Origin: JBBQZO01 sp038207625
Lineage (GTDB): Bacteria > Pseudomonadota > Gammaproteobacteria > Burkholderiales > Burkholderiaceae_D
Assembly: GCA_038207625.1 (NCBI GenBank)
Contig: JBBQZO010000002.1
Span: forward strand, 124,001-188,000
Direction: 5' to 3'
DNA length: 64,000 nucleotides
The notes under the pieces were generated by a model. The model was not told the origin of the DNA. It saw nothing but the letters and a program-made list of their open reading frames with translations, and searched no databases. A program made the position numbers and the translations under genes. This document shows positions 32,643 to 41,405 of the stretch, in pieces. Positions within the stretch are counted from its first letter, which is position 1; each line of letters starts with the position of its first letter.

Positions 32643-34361
32643 CTATGCAATGTGTTCACGAAGTGCTCGCACAGCCTTTTGTGTTCCAACAACCGCCAAA
32701 AGCGACTTCGCGCGTGTCGTCCCAACATATACGGTTTCCCACTGGGCTTCGTCGATGACTTCATCACCAATCCACAAAACAACAGCCTGCGCCTCCAGCC
32801 CTTTGAAGCGCGCGACTGTATCCACAAGAATCGTCTTCGGCCTGCGATGTACTTCAAAAGCCCATTCCCCACCCACGTCTTCAGTGCGTTGTACTAACAT
32901 TTCATACACAGTACTCTTGGGTCGTTTAGCGATAAGCACTGCGATATCTTCCGGCTGAATCCCCTCAACTTGAACCCACTGACGAACGCGCTTCGCCACG
33001 ATGTCTGCTTGAGCGTCAGCCTTGTCGGTTCCCGTCCAAATAACGTCTTGGCCCAGCAGCTCAGGAAGGTCGATTGAGCTTCCTTGGTAAAAACGATATC
33101 CCGCCTCGTGGATAGGTGCAGTATTTCGACAATTGTTTGTGAGATAGAAAGGCTCATCTTCCACTGGCAGGTTGGCCCGCCGCGGATATAGCGCTTGATT
33201 CTCGTCAATAAAAATATATAAGTGACCGTTCTCTTGGTCACGGAGCATCATCTCAACACCGAGCCAGTACTCGTCGCTAAAGTCCTGCGCTTCGTCGACT
33301 ATGACCGCGTCAAACCGCTCATCGAGCACATCTGCGGAAAGCGCCAGCGCATATGGCATCTGTATGTCATAGAGATGCTGCGCGCTAATCCCCGGATATG
33401 CCTCGATGGCCTCTGCAAGCACATCTTGCCCTTGATGTTGAGCCTGCTTGATACGTTGGTCGCAGAATTGATGATAACTTTGCGCTCTAATCTGTGGCGC
33501 GCCCTGCAAACCAATCGCCAACGCATTCGCAAGCGGCCGATTGTAGCAAAGGAGCAAAACACTCATCCCGGCTTCTGCAAGGGTCTTTGCCTTTTCAACC
33601 GCAAGAACGGTTTTGCCGGTTCCCGCGCCACCGGAGACAACCGCCCGCCTGCGCCCGCCGATTATTCGAAAGACCTTTGCTTGATTTGCAGTTAATCGAA
33701 TACGTTGTTGCTCAGTGTCGTCGATAGTCGCCCGCAAGATGGGACCAACGTCGATTGACCGACAAAGAATTTCCTCGATGAGACGAAGCCCCTTTACACC
33801 CAGAACTTCGTCTCTAGATTGGTACCAGAATCTCATTGCTTGCTCATACCACCTTGCAATATTCTGCATATCATCATGGACGCCAATTAACTCACGTTGG
33901 CGGTCCGGGCCAACAATAGACGCCGGGTCACCAATATCAGGCAGCACCACTGCGTGCCCCAATGTGAATCGAGTACCAGACCATTGTCGCCATAGCGGAT
34001 GCCCGGAAATTTGGTCCAACAAAGCGTGGCGTTCCCCTGACGCTTGTTTAAACGGGTCCTTTATCGAGTTCTTCTGACCATGACGGTCAATTGAATGCCA
34101 TGCCCCAGAACCTGCGTCGAACGTAACGCCGCCGCCTTTGACTTCAACAGCAAGTACTCCGCCATGTGGAGACAATACTGTAAAGTCCGCCTCCCCCTCG
34201 TTCAGACGCCCGCGGGCGTCACGATAAATCCAGTTCGCACTGTAAATTACAACAACGTCGCTTGGTAGTTGGTCACGACAGGCTTCGTAAAAACGAGCCT
34301 CAGCGCGAGAAGGAAATGCCTTTATTTGCTCATTGCTGAGCTGCGGAATCATTCTTGCCAC
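32643..34361 (-). CDS. NERD nuclease-domain/UvrD-like superfamily 1 helicase
   Basis: 572 residues. The N-terminal NERD domain shows GEADFTVLSPHGGVLAVEVK (residues 56-75), the D...ExK nuclease signature. The helicase has Walker A GGAGTGKT (near residue 244), Walker B VIVDEAQDF, and the C-terminal GTTRAKSLLAVVG motif. NERD-helicases degrade or remodel DNA and recur in defence loci. GTG at 34361 has AAGGAG five bases upstream, and the gene overlaps the preceding stop by 13 bases, showing coupling with the GHKL gene. It is the last gene of the cluster. Confidence 0.85.
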   Translation of the reverse strand: MARMIPQLSNEQIKAFPSRAEARFYEACRDQLPSDVVVIYSANWIYRDARGRLNEGEADFTVLSPHGGVLAVEVKGGGVTFDAGSGAWHSIDRHGQKNSIKDPFKQASGERHALLDQISGHPLWRQWSGTRFTLGHAVVLPDIGDPASIVGPDRQRELIGVHDDMQNIARWYEQAMRFWYQSRDEVLGVKGLRLIEEILCRSIDVGPILRATIDDTEQQRIRLTANQAKVFRIIGGRRRAVVSGGAGTGKTVLAVEKAKTLAEAGMSVLLLCYNRPLANALAIGLQGAPQIRAQSYHQFCDQRIKQAQHQGQDVLAEAIEAYPGISAQHLYDIQMPYALALSADVLDERFDAVIVDEAQDFSDEYWLGVEMMLRDQENGHLYIFIDENQALYPRRANLPVEDEPFYLTNNCRNTAPIHEAGYRFYQGSSIDLPELLGQDVIWTGTDKADAQADIVAKRVRQWVQVEGIQPEDIAVLIAKRPKSTVYEMLVQRTEDVGGEWAFEVHRRPKTILVDTVARFKGLEAQAVVLWIGDEVIDEAQWETVYVGTTRAKSLLAVVGTQKAVRALREHIA

Positions 34362-37300
34362 GTCGACTCCTTGGATAACTTCATAGTTGCCGGATTAAAT
34401 AGCTTGTTGACCTGTCGGCCATCATTCAGGATGACGTGCAGTTTAAAGAACGTACCTTTTCCTTTGGCGCTCAAGATTTTCCCTCTTCCAACACCTTTCA
34501 TGTCAATGTACATGTCCCTCGCAGGTGTAAGTGAAATCTGTTCAAGAATTTCTGAAGCAGACATCCAGCCTGAATCAAACCTAAATTGCTGGGTGAGGCC
34601 AAACGGGTCTCGCACAAGATGCAGTCGCCGCCGCTTGGCGTCGTTGGCATACTCCACAACACACAACCAGTATCTCCCGGCCTTCTGATGCGCAGTCAAG
34701 AGCTCGGTCGGCGTGAGCGCAACTCCTTCCTCCGTCCAAGCCCCGCCTTGTCCTTTTATCTCGATATACTCCTCCACATCATCGTGCGCGACAGCAAGAA
34801 TGTCGAAACCAGGATTATTGTGGGCCATCTCAACTAAGGACTTCCAGCGGGAGTTCTGTGTTGACAAGAAATGTTCAACTGCGGCTCGGCTAGTCGCCTC
34901 ACGAGCTGCTGCCTTATTCGGGTCGTCATCTGAGCCTTTTTGGTCGAAGTCACGCTGCCCACCTGCATAGCTCATCAGGCGTCCAGTCCTCGTTCGAGAG
35001 TTTTTTGGATGCCCAAATTGCGACCGGTGCTGGCGGGTATGCCCTTTACGCCAATTACTGTCACCTCCCAAGCCGGTTGCAGTGGTATGACTATGGTTCG
35101 ATTGTGCTTTCGAAATTGAGATGTCTACGTCCGCCCCCCCGTCACCGTTGCACAATTGCTCACTTAACCCGACAGATTGTAGGAACGAGTCATTCGCCGT
35201 CCGTATTGGTGAAGTCGTCGACGTCCCGCCTGCCAATGGAGCATTTTTCTCTCCGTGGAGCCTATTCCCATGAGCTATCTCCCCAGTGGCGATAGCCCCT
35301 AACGTTGGCTCCGCCGGAATTGGAATTGACTCGCGCAGACCACGAGGCAATGTGCCAAAACTTCCATCTCGACCTTCAGATTCACGGTCGGTCGAAGTTG
35401 TCAAACTTGGCTTTTGTAGGTGGGTTGCCGCTGCACTAGATGGCAAACTCTCCGCCTCTGCCCCATCTAAAGGATTCGAGTCCGCTTCGTCTCGCAACTC
35501 ATGCTGTCCAGAATATTCATCGAGAACCTCGGCTTCTTTCCCGTCCGCGCTGTTTGGAACCAGAACCTCAACCACGCCGTCGAGCGCAGCAAGCAAGTCG
35601 GCAGGCAGCTCTCCAATATTTCTGACGTTGAGGAAATCGTCGACATTAGCCGCGTCGCCTTCCATTAGGATTCGCGCGAACGTATCTGCCAAGTCAACGG
35701 ACACATCCAAGAATTTGCACATTTCGGCAGCAAGTCTGTCCTTCAGCGATTTGGAACCAATCCGGTAAATGGCTCGGTCCCCGCTGAGGGCAATATCTGC
35801 CGTCGTCTCACGACTATAATCGCCAAGCGAAACCAACAAATTTACCTGCGACACGCCTAAAACTTCAAATGTACGCAGACGAGTGAAAAGGCCAGAAGCC
35901 AAGGCATCTTCAAACGTATCAGGACGCTTCGCATAGAGTACTCGCGCGAAGAAATGCGCCGAAGTCCTCACCCGATTTGTTAACTCCGTATCGAGCGCTC
36001 CTGAGTCGGAGTTAACCACAACAATTTCAATTGATAAGGAAAAACGTTTGACCCCGCCAGCGTCCAACAACCGATTAAGACGTGGGACCTCCGAGGAAGG
36101 GATTGCCAAGAATGAAAGGTCTTCGTCCTCCGCGAAGAGTGCGGCAAGTTCTATTGCATCGTTCGCGAACAGATACTCATCGTTCGCTACCATCTCTCCT
36201 CGTTGATTGATGTAGACCGCTTCGTTCTCAAAGTGCGCAAGCCATACCGGTCGCGCTAAGGCGTCTTTGCCGAATTTGGGTGTAAGTTCGCGATTCGCCC
36301 TTCGATAGATGGAAAGAGCTTCCGATTTTCGCTCGTTGGCCCCTTCAAGTAAGCCGAGGCGCGTCAACGCTTCCACCCACTTTACGGTAGGCAGTTCCCG
36401 AGGAATTCCCAACCGGTCATGAAAGAAGCGACTGAAGTCTCTATATTGGGCTTGAAGGGGCGGAAACAAAGAGTCCATAAAAGTGCCGTTGGACTTCCAG
36501 GAGACTTCGTTCGGCGTGCACCAGGCCTTGTGCGCACCTTTGATTCGAATCAATCCGTCGCTGAAAAAGGACTGTTTGATGAAGGCCGCATCAGTTTCCC
36601 ATAAGTGCTCATCCAGGGTTCGATAGATACCTTGAAGCTGCTTCGCAGTATCACTCCCGTCGACCTTAAGCTGTTTCAAGCGCTTTATAAGTGCCTTGGC
36701 GTCAAGTCTATGCGTGACGTGACAAGCATCTAACATTGCGTCGGACATTTGGGCGTCTACGTATGGAAGCGCATCACCCAACAAACGTTTTACGTCCGCT
36801 TTGGCATAGTAGGACTCGGCCAAAGTCACCACTGCTTTTCTTCTGGACGGCGCACGCGTTGCTCTGAGGGAAAGCGCGAACTTCGTGTCTTTTTGCGCAT
36901 ACGTCGAACGACCGACGACGGCGTTGAAGGTCAATTTGCCGGCATAGTTAGACCAGTGGAAATCTAGGCACTCCAGCGTCGCTTTACGAACTCCCGATTC
37001 TGGCGAATCAAGCAATAGCTGAAAATCCTTGCTGCATTTCCAGTCTGAGCCGTCGGCCACCACCTCCGGCGACAGCAGAATCCCCAATCGAACAAAGAAC
37101 TGTCCCCATGATTCGACCTCAGCTTCTTGGTTCTTTACCCTCGACGAAAGGTAATCTGCGGATACAAGGCGGTCCTGCTCGAGTGCTCCGGCCAAGAGGG
37201 TCTCTAAACAGAATCTTGGACGATACTCCTTGCCCAAGTAGAGCTGTCCAATGCGAGCGAATTTCCAAGTCCCGTCCTCTTGGAGCTTTGTTCCGACCCA

Positions 37301-39178
37301 AAGCCCATCCCGAATTACTTGAAATGCCTGGGTTTCGTTCTTGCCGTTTTCGCCGGCCGCTTCCAAAAAGTCCTGAAGTTTGTCCTTAATATAGCGAACA
37401 TGTCCAACTAGCGCCTTGAAGCTTGATGACGTCCATGCATCCCCCTTATGACGAGGCAGAATGTGTGAAGTGACTAGGTCGTACGGCTCGTCACGCCGAA
37501 CCTTCAATGCATTGAAAAGTTCGGTAACGCGGTCGGAGATTTTGGCTGCCCGCTCGTAGAGGTCATTGTCAACAAATACGAGTTCATCCTCAAAGCCATA
37601 TCGTTTCACTCGATTAAGTGGAAAGAACACGTTGGCATTGGCAGGAACAACAAATGTCCCATTTGAAGTTGGCAGGCAAGGACACTTTAAGAGACCCTCC
37701 TTAATCAACTGCTGCTGGGCGACAGCGACGTAAGCAAAGAAGTTCGCGCGCCATTCTAGCGACTGGGCCTGCAACCAGGTGCTGTGCCTTTTGAATAGAC
37801 CTAAAACATCTTCCGATAGAACGTCTGTGGCACCGAGACTACGAAGAAGTTCGACGCCGCCTTGAACCCTTGGGTCAACATAATCAAATCCGAACAATTC
37901 TAGCGCTATTGGCGACGGGAAAAGTCTACGAAAGTCCTTGTCCGCAATGCGCAGCTCATGGGGTTGTTTCCATTGCCCAGATGACGATGGTAAACATGCT
38001 GATTTCGCAAGTGCGTCAACAATGCTTTTGCGCACAGTCCGGAAGAACGGGTCTACGACATCACCTTCTGACGGTATGTATTTCAAGTATGTGAACGCAA
38101 GTGTATCCGTTGACTTGAACGACTCAACTGCGCGCAAGAAGACGCTAGCTATGCAAGCCCTAAGCAATTGGTTCCAACGCCTGTCAGTAAGGACTTCTTC
38201 GCGACTTGAATTCAATATGAAGTCTGCCTGAACGGCAAACTTGAACCCTACCTGCCGAATAGGTAAGAAAGCAAAAACATGAGATGTCGGCTCGGGTTTT
38301 GCCTCACCGTTTGCATCGACAGGAAATGCAAGAATCACCGTTGAGCGGTCGATACCTGGACGCTTTTCATCAAGACACTGCTCATTGATGGTAAAAGTAG
38401 CCTCGGACCTGACATATCGCGCCTCCTCTCTAATAGTTTCGCCCTGTTCCAACTGACGTTCTACAGTAAGAAGCGAGACCCCTTCCTTGTCAAATCGGCG
38501 ATATTTGCTTGTCATGCCATTCAGAACGAGAGTCAAAAGGCGCAACTTGTTTAGGAAGAGTAGGAGCCGTGCGTCAAGGTCAACCAACGTTTCAGCGCCA
38601 AACTCATAGTCTGGCGCGGCAGGCAAGACTATGGTTGTGCTGTCCTCGACTATCGCTGCCGTGGGCTCACACCAATGTGGGACAACGTAACCAAGGAGAT
38701 TGTGCTCGTCAGTCCTGTCGAATTTGAAGTGAAAACCATTCGAGTGAATCTCTGGAGCATTGGACACCGTGAAAACGGACTTAAATCCGATACCTTTCTC
38801 GCCAATATAACCAGTCTTGTTTTTGGACTTCGAACTAGCACCAACGCTGCAGATGGCTTGAATATTGGCTTCGGTGAACCCGACCTCATTATTCACGGTG
38901 ACCAGTCGCTGCTGCTCAAGGTAAAAAGCCAGCTGCGGTGTTACGTCGGGCGCATATTGGTTGTCGTCAGCATTCTGAACAAGCTCCAAAACGAAGTGAG
39001 ATTTCTTCGAGTATAGGTCCTGAGATAGGAGCGTAAGTGCGCTGTTAAGTTGCTTTTGTAGATTCTTGGCACCCTCCTTGACCATTGCCGACTCACCCTC
39101 GATGTCGAGCAAGAATGAGTGCGTCCGAATCCGCTCGACAATTTCGCGCGGCGTTCCAAAGGGTTCAGCGTCCACCAT
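34349..39178 (-). CDS. Sacsin-like GHKL ATPase with C-terminal DUF3883 nuclease-like domain
   Basis: 1609 residues from the ATG at 39178, which has AAGGA nine bases upstream; the frame opens at GTG 39202. The N-terminal GHKL ATPase fold is seen in ELVQNADDN (near residue 65) and IGEKGIGFKSVF, as in sacsin and Hsp90. A very long helical middle follows, then a low-complexity linker (about 1250-1400). The last 160 residues contain NPGFDILAVAHDDVEEYIEI followed by KG, the D...ExK of a DUF3883 nuclease-like domain. Proteins of this build occur in antiphage loci. ATP-driven conformational control of a nuclease is inferred. Confidence 0.85.
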   Translation of the reverse strand: MVDAEPFGTPREIVERIRTHSFLLDIEGESAMVKEGAKNLQKQLNSALTLLSQDLYSKKSHFVLELVQNADDNQYAPDVTPQLAFYLEQQRLVTVNNEVGFTEANIQAICSVGASSKSKNKTGYIGEKGIGFKSVFTVSNAPEIHSNGFHFKFDRTDEHNLLGYVVPHWCEPTAAIVEDSTTIVLPAAPDYEFGAETLVDLDARLLLFLNKLRLLTLVLNGMTSKYRRFDKEGVSLLTVERQLEQGETIREEARYVRSEATFTINEQCLDEKRPGIDRSTVILAFPVDANGEAKPEPTSHVFAFLPIRQVGFKFAVQADFILNSSREEVLTDRRWNQLLRACIASVFLRAVESFKSTDTLAFTYLKYIPSEGDVVDPFFRTVRKSIVDALAKSACLPSSSGQWKQPHELRIADKDFRRLFPSPIALELFGFDYVDPRVQGGVELLRSLGATDVLSEDVLGLFKRHSTWLQAQSLEWRANFFAYVAVAQQQLIKEGLLKCPCLPTSNGTFVVPANANVFFPLNRVKRYGFEDELVFVDNDLYERAAKISDRVTELFNALKVRRDEPYDLVTSHILPRHKGDAWTSSSFKALVGHVRYIKDKLQDFLEAAGENGKNETQAFQVIRDGLWVGTKLQEDGTWKFARIGQLYLGKEYRPRFCLETLLAGALEQDRLVSADYLSSRVKNQEAEVESWGQFFVRLGILLSPEVVADGSDWKCSKDFQLLLDSPESGVRKATLECLDFHWSNYAGKLTFNAVVGRSTYAQKDTKFALSLRATRAPSRRKAVVTLAESYYAKADVKRLLGDALPYVDAQMSDAMLDACHVTHRLDAKALIKRLKQLKVDGSDTAKQLQGIYRTLDEHLWETDAAFIKQSFFSDGLIRIKGAHKAWCTPNEVSWKSNGTFMDSLFPPLQAQYRDFSRFFHDRLGIPRELPTVKWVEALTRLGLLEGANERKSEALSIYRRANRELTPKFGKDALARPVWLAHFENEAVYINQRGEMVANDEYLFANDAIELAALFAEDEDLSFLAIPSSEVPRLNRLLDAGGVKRFSLSIEIVVVNSDSGALDTELTNRVRTSAHFFARVLYAKRPDTFEDALASGLFTRLRTFEVLGVSQVNLLVSLGDYSRETTADIALSGDRAIYRIGSKSLKDRLAAEMCKFLDVSVDLADTFARILMEGDAANVDDFLNVRNIGELPADLLAALDGVVEVLVPNSADGKEAEVLDEYSGQHELRDEADSNPLDGAEAESLPSSAAATHLQKPSLTTSTDRESEGRDGSFGTLPRGLRESIPIPAEPTLGAIATGEIAHGNRLHGEKNAPLAGGTSTTSPIRTANDSFLQSVGLSEQLCNGDGGADVDISISKAQSNHSHTTATGLGGDSNWRKGHTRQHRSQFGHPKNSRTRTGRLMSYAGGQRDFDQKGSDDDPNKAAAREATSRAAVEHFLSTQNSRWKSLVEMAHNNPGFDILAVAHDDVEEYIEIKGQGGAWTEEGVALTPTELLTAHQKAGRYWLCVVEYANDAKRRRLHLVRDPFGLTQQFRFDSGWMSASEILEQISLTPARDMYIDMKGVGRGKILSAKGKGTFFKLHVILNDGRQVNKLFNPATMKLSKESTWQE

Positions 39179-39468
39179 ATCTTTGTATCCTTGAAAAAAC
39201 ACTCGACTCTAGCAAAGAGGAATTGAGTCTTTGCGAAACCAGAACGATGGCCCTACAATCCGAGCGACTCGGGAGCAGTACCTAATTCTCATGCGCGTTA
39301 CTTTACGTTTGTCGCTGGCCTTAAGAACCTTTTACACAACCGTCGACATCATCCCCTGCATCACGGCAAAATCCGCTCATCAGAAAAAAGCGCCTTGCAA
39401 TGCTATTGTTCGCATCTTTCCCATCAACCACAGCGCTCCAAAAACCACTGATTAAACCCAAAGTAACT
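39179..39468. other. Intergenic gap inside the defence cluster
   Basis: 290 bases separate the Mrr gene from the GHKL gene, the largest gap in the run. No gene is visible. It could carry an internal promoter for the last two genes; AT-rich patches are present but I find no clear -35/-10 pair. Confidence 0.4.
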
Positions 39469-40389
39469 CTACTCAAAAAATTCCTCATCAACTTTTTTAA
39501 CGTGCAGCGTCTCTTCGATAACGCAACCGACGCCATGAAAAATCATCAGTCTGGTAAGCTGGTCACCGTCCATGAGGACAATTCGCTTGCTCAACTGTTC
39601 TGCTGTCTGGCGCGCCGATGATGTGAATGTCGACGCGGTAACGAACAACCCCTTGGAGGCCTTAAAGCGGTCAAGGCTACCGAAGAAGTCGCGGATGTCA
39701 CCGGCACCGACGGTGTTTCCAGCGCCGTAGCGTTTAGCTTGTACATAGATGCGGTCGAGGCCAAGCGGGTCTTGGTCGATGACGCCGTCAACGCCGCCGT
39801 CACCAGGACCACCGACAAGGGCCTTGGCGACATCCGTGACCGAGCCGCCGCCATAGCCCATGCGGACCAGGAGACGCACTATGAGGCTTTCGAAGAAAGC
39901 CGGCGTCCCCGACCGGATGCGTTGAAGCATTTCGTCGGCCAAGGCGACCTCTAATTGACGGTGAGCGCTGCGCATGACCTCGTCGGGAGTCAAGGTCGTC
40001 GTGTTATCGACGACACTCGACGAAGCGGTATCACCGCCACTCTCATCCTCGGCTTCCCTAGACTTCTGGAAGCCCGGAAATTGGTTCAGGTATTTGATGT
40101 CAATGCGTTCTGGCGGCGCGGACAGCACCTCGCGGCCCCGGTCGGTAATGCGAAAGTGTGCCCGTTTGGTCAGCTCCACCAAGCCAGCCTTGCCCAGGTA
40201 GCTCTTCGCCCAATGAACGCGGTTGGCAAACGTCGTTTGCCTTCCTGATGGCAGGAGCTGAGCGCGTTCTTCCGACGACAAATTGAATTCGTTGGCCAAC
40301 CGCTCTACAACATCGGAAATCTTCACCTCGTCTTTGGCCGCAATGCGCAAGACAGGAAGCATCAGCGTTTGAAAATCAGGTATGTTCAA
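39469..40389 (-). CDS. Mrr-family restriction endonuclease
   Basis: 306 residues. The N-terminal winged-helix (Mrr_N) region is recognisable in residues 1-95 (LPVLRIAAKDEVKISDVVER, LVELTKRAHFRITDRGREVL). The catalytic Mrr domain follows from about 140: FFESLIVRLLVRMGYGG, GGPGDGGVDGVI (near 193) with the metal-binding Asp, and YVQAKRY (near 215) with the Q-x-K motif. Mrr enzymes cut DNA carrying particular methylation, which makes the methylase in the same operon notable. TTG at 40389 is supported by GGGAG upstream. Confidence 0.9.
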   Translation of the reverse strand: MNIPDFQTLMLPVLRIAAKDEVKISDVVERLANEFNLSSEERAQLLPSGRQTTFANRVHWAKSYLGKAGLVELTKRAHFRITDRGREVLSAPPERIDIKYLNQFPGFQKSREAEDESGGDTASSSVVDNTTTLTPDEVMRSAHRQLEVALADEMLQRIRSGTPAFFESLIVRLLVRMGYGGGSVTDVAKALVGGPGDGGVDGVIDQDPLGLDRIYVQAKRYGAGNTVGAGDIRDFFGSLDRFKASKGLFVTASTFTSSARQTAEQLSKRIVLMDGDQLTRLMIFHGVGCVIEETLHVKKVDEEFFE

Positions 40390-40544
40390 GCTACGTACTC
40401 CCGTGAGTTAAGGTCTAGCGCCGCCCAAATTTGTCGAGCGGTCGCGCAACGGCTCGTACAACTGTGCAGGTCCAAGCAATGTGTCCTTCAATCCATCGCG
40501 CACTCGCTGAGAATCCGATGCTTGCGTACTGATGAGGGTATTCG

Positions 40545-41330
40545 TCAGGTCCGGAAAACCACTTTCCGATGGTATTTTAAGTATTCCTCATGGCGAACCG
40601 ACAAACCACTAGCAAGCATTCCTGGCCGAAGCCCCAATACGCTAGCGGCATCGCTCGAGAGATGCGCGGAAACGACTAAAGCTCCGTTAGATTGGACAGT
40701 CAACCAGCCACCATCGAATAATGCATCAATATGGGGGGCCAGGAGCAAACCATTGAACATGTCCAATCGCTCATAATCCGAGCCACAATCCGCCCAGGGT
40801 TTTATGTGAGAAGCTCGCAAGAGTTCTGTAACCGCCAGTCCTGTCACGCAGCACCGCCCTTGCCAATAGTTCAGCAAAGCATCACGAAAAATACTCTGTC
40901 CAATCCTTTGTACAACCAGTCGCTCTGCCTCAGTAGTGGAAGGCATTTTTGACGCGATGTGCATGAACTTCTCCGCGACTTCAACTCTAAGCGTCTTGCA
41001 CGACGTTGATAAATGCTCGAGGACTAAATACAGAGCACTGTAGCCTTCTATATCTCTATTGAATTGACCAAATTCTTGAATTGGCAACGACGCGGAAAAA
41101 TCCAACAGTGTCACACGAAACCTATCTGGCCCCGATACTTCCACACCTACTGATTCGGCGAATTGGTTCGAACGGAAAATGAGACTCTTCCCATCCACTT
41201 GCGGAGGAAAATCGAACCCGCAGTCGGCTGCGGCCTTTTCAAGACGAGTTCGAACCAAGTTATCCATATCGGCGCTGGCCGCAGCCAGTTTTCCAAATAT
41301 TTCGTAAATTCCCGTGCCCAAATTTAGCAT
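40545..41330 (-). CDS. HNH endonuclease (HNH_2 type)
   Basis: About 261 residues. The C-terminal half holds CCVTGLAV (near residue 160), SHIKPWADCG with the catalytic His, DMFNGLLLAPHIDALFD, and the end of the beta-beta-alpha metal finger. This is the stand-alone HNH_2 pattern (PF13391). The N-terminal 130 residues are unknown and may recognise DNA or a partner. ATG at 41330 was chosen over TTG at 41336. Seventy bases separate it from the ATPase gene upstream in the transcript. Confidence 0.85.
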   Translation of the reverse strand: MLNLGTGIYEIFGKLAAASADMDNLVRTRLEKAAADCGFDFPPQVDGKSLIFRSNQFAESVGVEVSGPDRFRVTLLDFSASLPIQEFGQFNRDIEGYSALYLVLEHLSTSCKTLRVEVAEKFMHIASKMPSTTEAERLVVQRIGQSIFRDALLNYWQGRCCVTGLAVTELLRASHIKPWADCGSDYERLDMFNGLLLAPHIDALFDGGWLTVQSNGALVVSAHLSSDAASVLGLRPGMLASGLSVRHEEYLKYHRKVVFRT

Positions 41331-41405
41331 CGCCAACCGGACAGGTGTCTAGCGGAAAAGCCACACACGCGACCATGATGACGAGGCCAATCCCAGCAAG
41401 ATTTC

